Below are positions 8,768 to 16,643 of a stretch of 55,053 nt of DNA, piece by piece (the stretch's first letter is position 1; every line of letters begins with the position of its first letter). A program made the translations under genes and the position numbers. Under the pieces are notes generated by a model that was not told the DNA's origin, ran no database searches, and saw nothing but the letters and a program-made list of their open reading frames with translations. This DNA is from Pseudoruminococcus_B sp937901805 (GTDB lineage Bacteria > Bacillota > Clostridia > Oscillospirales > Ruminococcaceae): assembly GCA_963560245.1 (NCBI GenBank), contig CAUWNS010000012.1, forward strand, positions 1 to 55,053, in the 5' to 3' direction.

Positions 8768-9094
8768 TTCTTTGACAACGAACAGGATCAGCAACGCCCA
8801 CATCCATGAATATCGGGATGTCAGGCAAAACAGCAACGCCGCCTGCGTCAGCTTATCCGCTACCGGATCCAACACTTTGCCGAAATCCGAAACCATGGAA
8901 AATCGTCTGGCAATTTTTCCATCAACAATGTCCGTAACTGCCGATAACGCAGTTATCACTGTCGCCCAGAGATAATTTTCCTCTACGCAGTAAAGCCATA
9001 TAATAACCGGGATCAAAAGCAACCTGAAAAAACTCATGGCATTGGGAATCGTCAAAATGTCTTTCTTGGTAAATTTGTACTGCACCCTTCTCAC
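8642..9094 (-). CDS. pgsA: CDP-diacylglycerol-glycerol-3-phosphate phosphatidyltransferase, C-terminally altered
   Basis: Makes phosphatidylglycerol phosphate, the first committed step to phosphatidylglycerol and cardiolipin. The full CDP-alcohol phosphotransferase motif is present: D55, D58-G59, A62-R63, G72, D76 and D80 (DIVDGKIARRFSMVSDFGKV). It is an integral membrane protein. The normal sequence stops at VNSAKWYGK, and the last 16 residues are encoded by junction DNA belonging to the lipoprotein stub. The protein is 150 residues against a usual 175-200, and one or two final membrane helices are missing. Active-site residues remain, but folding may be impaired. It is the last gene of the phospholipid operon. 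Confidence 0.8.
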   Translation of the reverse strand: MRRVQYKFTKKDILTIPNAMSFFRLLLIPVIIWLYCVEENYLWATVITALSAVTDIVDGKIARRFSMVSDFGKVLDPVADKLTQAALLFCLTSRYSWMWALLILFVVKELFMILLGYIVIYFHDTVNSAKWYGKCWAARQGKCNCKKQDK

Positions 9095-9119
9095 CTCCTG
9101 TGCTGTTTACAGTATGATA

Positions 9120-10037
9120 TCACCTTTCCATAACTGCAATCATTTGATCTTCATCCTTCGCTATACCAGGAATTATAGAAAAAATCTGTTTCCCGGAATG
9201 GACACAATAAGAGGAAACCTGCGGAATTGTCTCACCATCAATTTGAAGTGCAGTAGGCTGGTCGAAGGAAACCGTAATCTCTCTGCCTGTCAAAACCTCC
9301 ACCATTTCGGTATGCCGGATATGTTCCCCTTTGAAAATAGAAGGGAATACGGCGAGTGTTTTCAACTTGCTTTTACAGTGCATAACGACTGTTGTTACAA
9401 GACCATCCTCCCGCAATCTCCTCTGTTTCGGTGCCACCATCATTCCGCCGCCGTAAAACCGACCATTCATAGTCGGTGCAAGCCAGACGTTTGTATAATG
9501 ATGTTTCACGCCGTCTACGGTCACAGTCGCTTCTCTGGGCTTATAAGAAAACATCATGCCTTTAATGGCAATTGCGGCATAATTGATCGTGCTGTCAGAT
9601 TCCGCTCGTTGCTTATCGCCCTCTTCACAGCAATAACCGTCAATGCCATAGCCTACACCATTGAGAAAATATCGGGTTTGTCCGTTTACTGTTACGGTAG
9701 GCAGATGCTGCAGATAGGGGTTCATGAGTACAAGACCATCCTTTTCCCACTCCAGCACATCTGTCATAAAATCATTTCCTGAACCGGTAGGATAATAATA
9801 GACCGGATGCTGCGGTACCTCTCCGCCGCATTCGTTCACAAAGTGATGCAGCGTGCCGTCCCCGCCAGATAAAACAACCTTGTCTCCCGGTGTGGTCTTT
9901 TGTAAAAATTCAGCAGCATTCAATCCGGTGATATCAAGATACGAAACATCCCTTGTTTCCAAAATTTTTCCGATGTTTTCTGCATTGCCTCTGCCATTTC
10001 GGTTATCGGCAAGCGGGTTATATAAAATATAAATCAT
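9120..10037 (-). CDS. diacylglycerol/lipid kinase family protein
   Basis: A 305-residue soluble lipid kinase of the DagK/YegS family, which phosphorylates diacylglycerol or a related lipid to feed phosphatidate synthesis. The nucleotide-binding motif GGDGT is at residues 58-62 and PTGSGNDF at 83-90, both intact. The all-beta second domain follows, with the family's IDGE segment near residue 266. The start lies 2 bp after the plsC stop, so the two are co-transcribed. Between PlsC (makes phosphatidate) and PgsA it fits a role in recycling diacylglycerol into phospholipid synthesis. The exact substrate is not readable from sequence. Confidence 0.85.
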   Translation of the reverse strand: MIYILYNPLADNRNGRGNAENIGKILETRDVSYLDITGLNAAEFLQKTTPGDKVVLSGGDGTLHHFVNECGGEVPQHPVYYYPTGSGNDFMTDVLEWEKDGLVLMNPYLQHLPTVTVNGQTRYFLNGVGYGIDGYCCEEGDKQRAESDSTINYAAIAIKGMMFSYKPREATVTVDGVKHHYTNVWLAPTMNGRFYGGGMMVAPKQRRLREDGLVTTVVMHCKSKLKTLAVFPSIFKGEHIRHTEMVEVLTGREITVSFDQPTALQIDGETIPQVSSYCVHSGKQIFSIIPGIAKDEDQMIAVMER

Positions 10038-10039
10038 TG

Positions 10040-10846
10040 TTATCCTCCGTCCGTAAATTGATTGAGTTGTCCCTGCATTTCCTCTTTTATATGCTGAGAA
10101 AGCAATGCAGTTTTTTCATTTCCTGGCTCAATCACATCCAGAATGTCAAAATAGACGTTTGTCCTGTGCAGAGGAAAATTACGATGGATGTCCTGTGTAC
10201 CATAAATAGTGGCAACCACAATGGGACAGTCCGCCTTGACTGCAATTTTAAGACAGCCGTGTTTGAACTCTTGAAGTCTTGCGCCCGTTCCCCGGTGTCC
10301 TTCCGGATATACGGCAACTGACATTGTATCAGATGTAATCAAGTCTGTAGCATGGTTGATTGTTTTCAATGCATTCCTGGGATTTTCCCTGTCAATCGGC
10401 ATATAACAAGATCGCCTTATGTAACGCCGCCCAATAGAAATCGTAAAATTGGATGGCTTTGAAATAAATGCCAACATCCAGTCATTCAGCACCATACTCT
10501 GTATCATAGGATCAAAGCGGGAAAGATGGTTGGATACCAGCAGAAACCGCTCTTCCTTTGGAATTTTTTCAATACCGGTAACATGAAGCTTGATTCGTGC
10601 GGCGCTGCACAGAAACTTATAACCAGAATTCAACAAACAATAATCCACTTTGGAGGGCTTGTCATAGTTTTTTCCCAAACGGATGTGCAGTGAAAACAAT
10701 CCTAAAAACATCCAATACAAAAGGGAAAACAGAAAGCAAAATCCCAGAAACACAGCTGGTAGCACCCATATCTGTGCTATTGTTTTTATTTTTATTACAG
10801 AATAAATGACTGCGCATATCCCGCTAAACAATACAATTTTTTTCAT
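10040..10846 (-). CDS. plsC: 1-acyl-glycerol-3-phosphate acyltransferase (PlsC family)
   Basis: Adds the second acyl chain to lysophosphatidate to give phosphatidate. From ATG 10846 the protein has 268 residues. Two N-terminal membrane helices are followed by the acyltransferase motifs NHLSRFD (106-112; H107 and D112 catalytic) and PEGHRGTG (from 181), where EGHR replaces the common EGTR. The PIVVATIYGT segment matches motif IV. The frame also allows ATG 10918 with GGAGG 14 bp upstream, which would add a polar 24-residue leader. I prefer MKKIVLF because it places the first helix at the N terminus. The gene is in an operon with the DagK-like kinase. Confidence 0.85.
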   Translation of the reverse strand: MKKIVLFSGICAVIYSVIKIKTIAQIWVLPAVFLGFCFLFSLLYWMFLGLFSLHIRLGKNYDKPSKVDYCLLNSGYKFLCSAARIKLHVTGIEKIPKEERFLLVSNHLSRFDPMIQSMVLNDWMLAFISKPSNFTISIGRRYIRRSCYMPIDRENPRNALKTINHATDLITSDTMSVAVYPEGHRGTGARLQEFKHGCLKIAVKADCPIVVATIYGTQDIHRNFPLHRTNVYFDILDVIEPGNEKTALLSQHIKEEMQGQLNQFTDGG

Positions 10847-10927
10847 ACTTTTTATCTCTTTGCCGCGAAAATGAAAAGGATGCGTTCGACCAAAGCTCTC
10901 CGGACTCATAAGCGGCATACCGTCGTT

Positions 10928-11518
10928 TTAATCCTCCGGGGTCCAGGTAACATCGATTATAGTATCATTTCTGCTTGCTTTCATTGCACTGGAAATGCAG
11001 TGAATTATATAAAGATTTTGAATGCTTCCAATAATCAGCGAAATTCCTATATAAATCATCAATACGCTTATGCCATCGAAAGGATTTAAGATCAGGAAAA
11101 AAGCGAAAATTGTGCCTATAATTCCTAATACCAAAGATAGTACCCAATTGCCGATTCCTATTCTCCGCATTTCAACAGATACCTGAATATCAAAGATGCT
11201 TCCCATCACGATATATATTCCGGCGACAATCGGTAAAAAGGTAGCTGCACCAAGGGGATGGATCACAAGAAGAATCCCGGCTAAAATACTGAAAATACCC
11301 AGTGCCAAATCATATCGAAAGAATAATCCAATAAAGCCAAGCTTAAAATAACGAACGATCTCATAGATTCCAGTTCCGATACAAACGGCTCCTAAAATAT
11401 AACAGACAGCTACAGCGGAAATTCTCGACCAAATTATTGTCAATACACCGAGGACAAGCATACAGATGCTCATCATAATCGCCCACAAATGAAATTGTTT
11501 CCATTTTTCTTTCATCAC
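10928..11518 (-). CDS. HdeD/DUF308 family membrane protein
   Basis: A 196-residue protein with six predicted membrane helices in two similar halves, the HdeD pattern. Helix pairs are separated by short polar loops such as VRYFKLG and NPFDGISVLMIYIGIS. HdeD-type proteins are linked to acid and membrane stress, but their activity is not defined. A second DUF308 protein (21011-21607) starts the MMPL operon on the same island, so the family occurs twice here. It lies between a small membrane protein and plsC in an apparent operon. Confidence 0.75.
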   Translation of the reverse strand: MMKEKWKQFHLWAIMMSICMLVLGVLTIIWSRISAVAVCYILGAVCIGTGIYEIVRYFKLGFIGLFFRYDLALGIFSILAGILLVIHPLGAATFLPIVAGIYIVMGSIFDIQVSVEMRRIGIGNWVLSLVLGIIGTIFAFFLILNPFDGISVLMIYIGISLIIGSIQNLYIIHCISSAMKASRNDTIIDVTWTPED

Positions 11519-11552
11519 AAATCCCCCTTTTTCTTAAGCATTTTTGAAGTGC

Positions 11553-11816
11553 TTACCGTACATTTGCAATGATACACATAATGCCGCAAACAATAAGTAC
11601 AATGGAAGACGCTCCATGTCCCAATAAGGCCGGATTAAAAATCTGTGCATTGATTCCTTCTCCTTTTTCCTGATTTTTCATATCCTTCGTTCCAAGGATG
11701 AAGGAGAATAACAGCAATACGATAGAAATTACTCCCAAAGCAATACTGTGGTTTGCATAATGAATAATCGTAGTTATAATACCGGCAAGTGCCAGCAGTA
11801 AGGATGTCATTCCCAT
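11553..11816 (-). CDS. small membrane protein of unknown function
   Basis: An 87-residue protein with three hydrophobic segments (about residues 3-22, 25-42 and 66-85) and a polar linker containing GTKDMKNQEKGEG. I do not recognise a family. It lies 18 bp after metK and 34 bp before the DUF308 gene, so it is part of the lipid operon. A small partner of a membrane enzyme is possible but not shown. Confidence 0.6.
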   Translation of the reverse strand: MGMTSLLLALAGIITTIIHYANHSIALGVISIVLLLFSFILGTKDMKNQEKGEGINAQIFNPALLGHGASSIVLIVCGIMCIIANVR

Positions 11817-11834
11817 AATAAGAGCCTCTTTTCT

Positions 11835-12995
11835 TTAATTTAGTACTTTTTTCAGATGTTCGGCCAGATCGGTCTGCTCCCATGGCATCATGGCTGCATT
11901 ATTTCCAAAATGTCCATAGCATGAAACAGCCGAGTAAATAGGGCAGGTCAATCCAAATCTTTGTATAATTGCTGCTGGACGAAGATCCACCTGTTTCCGC
12001 ACCGCTTCATACAGAACACATTTCACCATTTTTTCCGTGCCGAAAGTATCAATCCGTACAGAAACCGGTTCCGCCAGACCGATAGAATAACCGAGCTGTA
12101 CTTCACATTTATCAGCAAACCCCGCCGCTACAATGTTTTTCGCTATGTAGCGGGCCATATATGCGCCACTGCGATCAACCTTTGTAGGATCCTTACCGGA
12201 GAATGAGCCGCCGCCATGACGCGCATAACCGCCATAAGTATCCACAATCAGTTTCCGCCCTGTCAAACCGGAATCCCCGGCAGGTCCTCCGACCACAAAG
12301 CGCCCAGTAGGATTGATAAAAATCTGCGTGTTCTCATCCATCAGTTCTTTGGGCATGGTTGGCACAATGACATGCTGTGTAATATTCTTTCTGATTGTGT
12401 CTATGTCAGCATCCTCACAGTGCTGGGCAGACAAGATTACTGTGGAAATACGCTTAGGTTTTTCATCCTCATATTCTACCGTAACCTGAGCTTTTCCATC
12501 GGGAAGCAAATAAGGCAGTTCCTGTGTTTTTCGTACCCGTTCCAGCCGCTTGGTAAGCATATGAGCGAGCTCAATAGGAAGCGGCATAAGGTTCTCTGTT
12601 TCCCGACATGCGAAGCCGAACATCATGCCCTGATCCCCTGCGCCGTTGTTTAATTCTTCTGATTTTCCTCTCCGGGTGATACCCCTGGCAATGTCGGGGG
12701 ATTGCTCATGCAGATCAACGATAATTTTGCAGCTTTCCGCATCGAAACCTCTTCCCGGTGCGGTATAACCAATTTCTGTGATAACCTTTCTCGCTATTGC
12801 TTCATAGTCAATCTTAGCAGTAGTAGTTACTTCTCCAAAAATATGAACCTGATCGGTAGCACAGGTCACTTCACATGCCGAACGTGATTCAGAATCCTGG
12901 ATCAGCATTTCATCTAAAATCCGGTCTGCGATCTGGTCGCATACTTTATCCGGATGCCCACAGGTAACAGATTCTGATGTAAAAAATTGATTCAT
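11835..12995 (-). CDS. metK: S-adenosylmethionine synthetase
   Basis: Makes SAM from methionine and ATP. The 386-residue protein is full length. ESVTCGHPDKVCDQIADRIL is at the N terminus, GAGDQGMMFGFA near residue 118, and the metal/phosphate loop GGGSFSGKDPTKVDRS near 255. AAGAAGGAGAAAAG precedes the ATG. metK is normally a single housekeeping gene. Here it sits next to a radical SAM enzyme inside a mobile island, which suggests a dedicated SAM supply. Whether the chromosome has another metK cannot be seen. It could instead be a replacement copy. Confidence 0.93.
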   Translation of the reverse strand: MNQFFTSESVTCGHPDKVCDQIADRILDEMLIQDSESRSACEVTCATDQVHIFGEVTTTAKIDYEAIARKVITEIGYTAPGRGFDAESCKIIVDLHEQSPDIARGITRRGKSEELNNGAGDQGMMFGFACRETENLMPLPIELAHMLTKRLERVRKTQELPYLLPDGKAQVTVEYEDEKPKRISTVILSAQHCEDADIDTIRKNITQHVIVPTMPKELMDENTQIFINPTGRFVVGGPAGDSGLTGRKLIVDTYGGYARHGGGSFSGKDPTKVDRSGAYMARYIAKNIVAAGFADKCEVQLGYSIGLAEPVSVRIDTFGTEKMVKCVLYEAVRKQVDLRPAAIIQRFGLTCPIYSAVSCYGHFGNNAAMMPWEQTDLAEHLKKVLN

Positions 12996-13012
12996 AACTT
13001 TTCTCCTTCTTG

Positions 13013-13083
13013 CTATTTACCAGTTACTATGCGACTAATTCCCATACCAAAAGCATCTGGTCCTACATGGCAGGCAATGCTGA
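13013..13083 (-). pseudogene. possible C-terminal remnant of a DegV-like protein
   Basis: The frame ending at TAG (13013-13015) reads ...SIACHVGPDAFGMGISR. It resembles the fatty-acid-binding DegV C-terminus, where a CHxGPxAxG segment is typical. Only about 24 codons are present and no start is visible. It fills the gap between metK and the radical SAM gene. A DegV remnant would suit a lipid locus, but the match is short. Confidence 0.3.
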
Positions 13084-13125
13084 ATGTTAATAGAACAAAC
13101 GCCTAATACAGCGAAACGCTATGGA

Positions 13126-14490
13126 TTATTTCTGCTTTTCCTTTCCTTCCTTTTCAGCTCTGTTTTCCGCCCACAGTCTGTCTGCCTCTGTTCTCCAACA
13201 AACTGCATAGGCATCACATTTGGAGCACAGATGATCAGCAGTTTCAGGAGACTGGGGATCCGTAGAATGGGCTCCGGTTTCCTCTACCATCTTTCTCAGA
13301 AATTCCGGATTCTCCAGCATAGGGCAAGGTCTGAGCATATTGTCATTGAATGGCTGGTTGTCGTGGTATGCCATAAAAATCGGACTCTTCAACGCTTCCA
13401 GCAAAGTACATTCTCTGATATTGGCATTGGAGTAGTGGATAAACACACAAGGATCCACGTCACCATTGGCATTGATATGTAAATAGCGTCTGCCTCCGGC
13501 AATACAACCGCCCACAAACTCTGCATCGTTTTGGAAATCCATTGCGAACAGAGGCTTTGTGTCCCGCAGTTGGCGCACACGACGGTAAACGGCTTCGCGC
13601 TGCTCTGGATTAGGCAACAGCTCCGGCACTGCATCATTGCCAACTGGCATATAATGGAAATACCAGATAAAGTAGGCTCCCAAATCGATCAGACTCTGAT
13701 AATACTCATCCGAGGTAATAGAGTCATAATTAACGCTGGTATAGCAGGAAGATATACCATAGAGCAGTTTACGCTCCCGTAGCAGTTCCATGGCATGGAT
13801 TACTTTTTGATAGATGCCCTTTCCTCTGCGGCTGTCAGTAGCCTCCTCGTTGCCCTCCAGAGAAATTGCCGGGACAAAATTCTTCACCCGCAGCATCTCA
13901 TCCGCAAATTTCTCGTCAATTAGTGTGGCATTGGTGAACGATAAGAACACACAGTCGTCGTGCTTCTCACACAAGCGAATCAGATCAGTCTTGCGAACCA
14001 GCGGCTCGCCGCCGGTGTAGATATACAAATAGATGCCCAGTTCCTTACCTTGACGGATGATGTTGTCGATTTCATCAAAGGTCAGATTCAGCTTATTGCC
14101 ATACTCAGCTGCCCAGCACCCGGTACAGTGCAGATTACAGGCGGACGTAGGATCCAGTAGAATTGCCCAGGGAATATTGCAGTTATATTTTTTTCTGGCC
14201 TCTTCCTGAATATCCCAGCCCACCATGGCGGCATTGATAAAGAAATTTACGGTCAAAGTAGTCAAAACGTCATGATCCACATCATTGATCAGATGGCGGA
14301 TGTAGGGGTAATAAGCATCATCAGGATTCTCAATCGCATGGCGTACCATCCTGCGCTGAGTTTCAAATTCCCCTTTTGTGAACTTGTCAGCCCAGTCCAT
14401 TAATTTAATCAAATTCTTTTCTGGTTCTTTGTAAAGATACTTAAATGCCTGTTCAATTCCAAGTTTTTTAATGGTTGTCGATACATTCAT
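13126..14490 (-). CDS. radical SAM enzyme with SPASM-like C-terminal cysteines
   Basis: A 454-residue enzyme. CNLHCTGC gives the 4Fe-4S/SAM motif (C118, C122, C125), followed by YIYTGGEPL and ISLEGNEEATDSRRG, core radical SAM strands. The C-terminal part carries further cysteines (GDVDPCVF, RPCPMLE, LCSKCDAYAVCW), as in SPASM-type proteins that bind extra clusters. An N-terminal region of about 100 residues precedes the barrel. I start at MNVSTT, eight codons inside the longest frame, because AAAAGGAG lies just upstream. It leads an apparent operon with metK, plsC, the lipid kinase and pgsA, so the substrate may be a membrane lipid. Radical SAM enzymes join lipid tails in archaea and are proposed for bacterial membrane-spanning lipids. 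A peptide substrate is less likely, as no precursor gene is seen. Confidence 0.85.
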   Translation of the reverse strand: MNVSTTIKKLGIEQAFKYLYKEPEKNLIKLMDWADKFTKGEFETQRRMVRHAIENPDDAYYPYIRHLINDVDHDVLTTLTVNFFINAAMVGWDIQEEARKKYNCNIPWAILLDPTSACNLHCTGCWAAEYGNKLNLTFDEIDNIIRQGKELGIYLYIYTGGEPLVRKTDLIRLCEKHDDCVFLSFTNATLIDEKFADEMLRVKNFVPAISLEGNEEATDSRRGKGIYQKVIHAMELLRERKLLYGISSCYTSVNYDSITSDEYYQSLIDLGAYFIWYFHYMPVGNDAVPELLPNPEQREAVYRRVRQLRDTKPLFAMDFQNDAEFVGGCIAGGRRYLHINANGDVDPCVFIHYSNANIRECTLLEALKSPIFMAYHDNQPFNDNMLRPCPMLENPEFLRKMVEETGAHSTDPQSPETADHLCSKCDAYAVCWRTEADRLWAENRAEKEGKEKQK

Positions 14491-14626
14491 GATAATTTCT
14501 CCTTTTTCTGTCATGTATTGTTGTTTGCAATCAATGAAAATATTTTGTCTGATTGTTCTTCGGTTTAAATCTTGACTTCATTTTAACAATTAGCAAGGAA
14601 ATATGCCATTGGGAAATAAAGATTTC

Positions 14627-14642
14627 TCTCCTATTTAGGAGA
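14627..14642. promoter_or_regulatory. 16-bp palindrome upstream of the radical SAM operon
   Basis: TCTCCTA-TT-TAGGAGA is a perfect palindrome about 140 bp before the radical SAM start. Its size and symmetry suit a TetR-type dimer, and a TetR gene lies next door. Confidence 0.45.
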
Positions 14643-14644
14643 AA

Positions 14645-14678
14645 CGGTCGAAATATGTTGAAATAGTAGAAACGACCG
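14645..14678. promoter_or_regulatory. second inverted repeat upstream of the radical SAM operon
   Basis: CGGTCG (14645-14650) and CGACCG (14673-14678) are inverted repeats 22 bp apart. Each is preceded by GAAA and followed by AA, so the site also has direct-repeat character. It adjoins the 14627-14642 palindrome, and together they look like a compound operator. Confidence 0.4.
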
Positions 14679-14761
14679 AATTCATCAGAATTTGAGGAAT
14701 TTGAAGATTTTCTGCAAAAATAAAGCCTCTAAATATAAAAGTATTTTTCCCATGTTAAAAA

Positions 14762-14784
14762 CAGGCAGGAAAAATTCCTGCCTG
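14762..14784 (-). terminator. terminator downstream of the tetR gene
   Basis: CAGGCAGGAA and TTCCTGCCTG form a perfect 10-bp stem with a 3-base loop. On the minus strand it is followed by TGTTTTTAAC. It would end the cdsA-tetR transcript before the radical SAM promoter region. Confidence 0.6.
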
Positions 14785-14868
14785 CTGTATTGAACAATCT
14801 CAAACTACCTTGCCGACTGTTTCTACTTTATTTCAAACAACTATATCTCAAATACATAATAATGCATT

Positions 14869-15432
14869 TTAATCAAAAGCTTTCATTTCCTTGGCAACCA
14901 TATAATCCGTCACCCCGGAAAAAATCCCACTTAGCCGATCAACGGCCCGATCCACATCTGCCCTCATATGATCCCACAAAAATTTAAGAACAAATCCCAG
15001 AATCGTATAACAGTAAAACCCAGTAATGCTTTGAATAAAATCATCGGAAACATTAGTGTCACTCAGGCGTTTTTTCACAATCTCATAAAACCAGTCCTGA
15101 ACAGGACCAAAAACAAATTGTTCCAGACGCTCTTTTGATATAGCTCCCCAAATATGGTAGATCATTTTGGAGTTCGTTTGCATTGCTTTCAACGCAGACT
15201 TCAGCGACTTCACCCAGTCTTGGTTGTCGTTGTTCAGATTGATATATTGACCTCCCTTGAGGGATAACCAATAATCCAGCAGTTCGTAAATGTCCCTAAA
15301 ATGATAATAAAATGTGTTTGAACTGATTTCACAACGCTCTACAAGGGCAGACACCGTAACTTTATTAAAGGGCATCTCCAAAAGCATTGCTTCAAAATTT
15401 CTCATAATTACTCTCATTGTATGATTTGCCAT
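14869..15432 (-). CDS. TetR family transcriptional regulator
   Basis: A 187-residue regulator. The N-terminal helix-turn-helix is typical: FNKVTVSALVERCEISSNTFYYHFRDIYELLDYWL (residues about 23-57). The ligand domain is helical and unlike any effector class I can name. It follows cdsA on the same strand and precedes the radical SAM operon. The palindromes at 14627-14678 are the obvious candidate targets. TetR proteins often sense lipophilic compounds, which would suit a membrane-modifying locus, but no ligand can be assigned. Confidence 0.85.
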   Translation of the reverse strand: MANHTMRVIMRNFEAMLLEMPFNKVTVSALVERCEISSNTFYYHFRDIYELLDYWLSLKGGQYINLNNDNQDWVKSLKSALKAMQTNSKMIYHIWGAISKERLEQFVFGPVQDWFYEIVKKRLSDTNVSDDFIQSITGFYCYTILGFVLKFLWDHMRADVDRAVDRLSGIFSGVTDYMVAKEMKAFD

Positions 15433-15500
15433 ATCTCGTCATCTCACTTTCTTGATTCTCTGTTCTATATTTCAATGTATGATACATATTTTCAGCACTT

Positions 15501-16322
15501 TTACCCCAAAAACGGGAACAAGAAAGTGCAAAAAAGCAATGTAAATGGAGCAATGAACAGTTGGCTGTCAAAACGATCCAATACTCCACCGTGTCCAGGC
15601 ATCAGATTTCCAAAATCTTTTATTCCAGCTGATCTCTTAATCAGCGACATGGAAAGGTCGCCAATCTGACCGATCAAAGATGCCAATATAATATAACAAA
15701 TGAAAGGGACATACTGTATCTCAATTCCTTTCCATTTGCTGACTACAATACTCAAAATCAGTACCCAAATACATGTTACAGCGCTACCGCCAAGGCATCC
15801 CTCTACTGTTTTCCCGGGACTGACTTTCGGTGCAATCTTATGCTTGCCGATAGACTTCCCGATAAAATAGGCAGCTACCTCAGTAATAACCGATGTCAAA
15901 ACAACAAAGCAAATATAATAGAAACCACATTTCTCCACTCTTAGAATCGGAATAGAGGAATACAAAACGGATACCGTAAGCGATGCTGCAAATGGCTTCC
16001 ATACATCTTTAAAGGAAAGGCTATCTATTCGTAAAACAAGAATAAAAAACAGAAACAGTGCTATCATAAGCAACACCGAAATAATCAACCGATTTCCTGG
16101 AACAAGTGGCATCACAAACGGTAATACTGTCACCAGGATCAGGGCACTCCACATCGGAAGCCGTTTATCTGTGCAATTTGCCGCACGGAACAATTCATAG
16201 GTGCCAATCACTCCCAACAATGCAGCAAAAATATTCAGCACATAGGGTAAATAAGAAAAATGAAGAAACAGTAAAACAACTACTGTCAATATTGCACCTG
16301 TTTTTATCCGTGTTTTAAGCAT
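15501..16322 (-). CDS. cdsA: phosphatidate cytidylyltransferase
   Basis: Converts phosphatidate and CTP to CDP-diacylglycerol, the substrate of PgsA. The 273-residue membrane protein has about eight helices. Its C-terminal signature SLIKRSAGIKDFGNLMPGHG, continuing GVLDRFDS, is intact, as is SPGKTVEG. GGAAGGG precedes the start. With PlsC, the DagK-like kinase and PgsA it completes a path from lysophosphatidate to phosphatidylglycerol phosphate, all on one island. It is a separate transcript from the radical SAM operon, shared with tetR. Confidence 0.9.
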   Translation of the reverse strand: MLKTRIKTGAILTVVVLLFLHFSYLPYVLNIFAALLGVIGTYELFRAANCTDKRLPMWSALILVTVLPFVMPLVPGNRLIISVLLMIALFLFFILVLRIDSLSFKDVWKPFAASLTVSVLYSSIPILRVEKCGFYYICFVVLTSVITEVAAYFIGKSIGKHKIAPKVSPGKTVEGCLGGSAVTCIWVLILSIVVSKWKGIEIQYVPFICYIILASLIGQIGDLSMSLIKRSAGIKDFGNLMPGHGGVLDRFDSQLFIAPFTLLFCTFLFPFLG

Positions 16323-16409
16323 ATTGTTTTTATTTCCCTTCCAAACTATCTATTTCATCATCTGCCTTGTTCGATCGCCTAAAGCTGTAAAAATCCTCTG
16401 GCATGAAAC

Positions 16410-16443
16410 AAAAATCACCTGTCAATATGAACAGGTGATTTTT
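16410..16443. terminator. bidirectional terminator hairpin
   Basis: AAAAATCACCTGT (16410-16422) and ACAGGTGATTTTT (16431-16443) form a perfect 13-bp stem with an 8-base loop. The A and T runs at the base serve either direction. It lies between the YhgE/MMPL operon and the cdsA promoter, insulating the two. Confidence 0.75.
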
Positions 16444-16576
16444 GAATACATAATTTATTGCGAGACCTTCTCCGATTTTTCGGCGATACTATCGGTGAAA
16501 GCTACATTCTGATCATACCGATGAAGCTTTTTCGTATCCGCACCTGTGTATAAAGATAATAATATTTAGATTCATC

Positions 16577-16610
16577 AACAGCCGCAACGTTATCTGTCGC
16601 TGCGGCTGTT
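16577..16610 (-). terminator. hairpin after the YhgE-like gene
   Basis: AACAGCCGCA (16577-16586) and TGCGGCTGTT (16601-16610) form a GC-rich 10-bp stem just past the stop at 16644. No strong T run follows on the minus strand, so it may act together with the hairpin at 16410. Confidence 0.5.
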
Positions 16611-16643
16611 TTCAAGCAAAGGTAAATCTTTTACTTAGATGAC

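Noticed and set aside
9036..9782. 248-codon plus-strand frame across the lipid kinase
   Set aside because: Antisense to intact DagK motifs; cysteine- and histidine-rich nonsense composition.
13126..14490. Peptide-maturation (RiPP) role for the radical SAM enzyme
   Set aside because: No small precursor gene, peptide exporter or peptidase is adjacent; neighbours are lipid enzymes. Not excluded by the protein itself.
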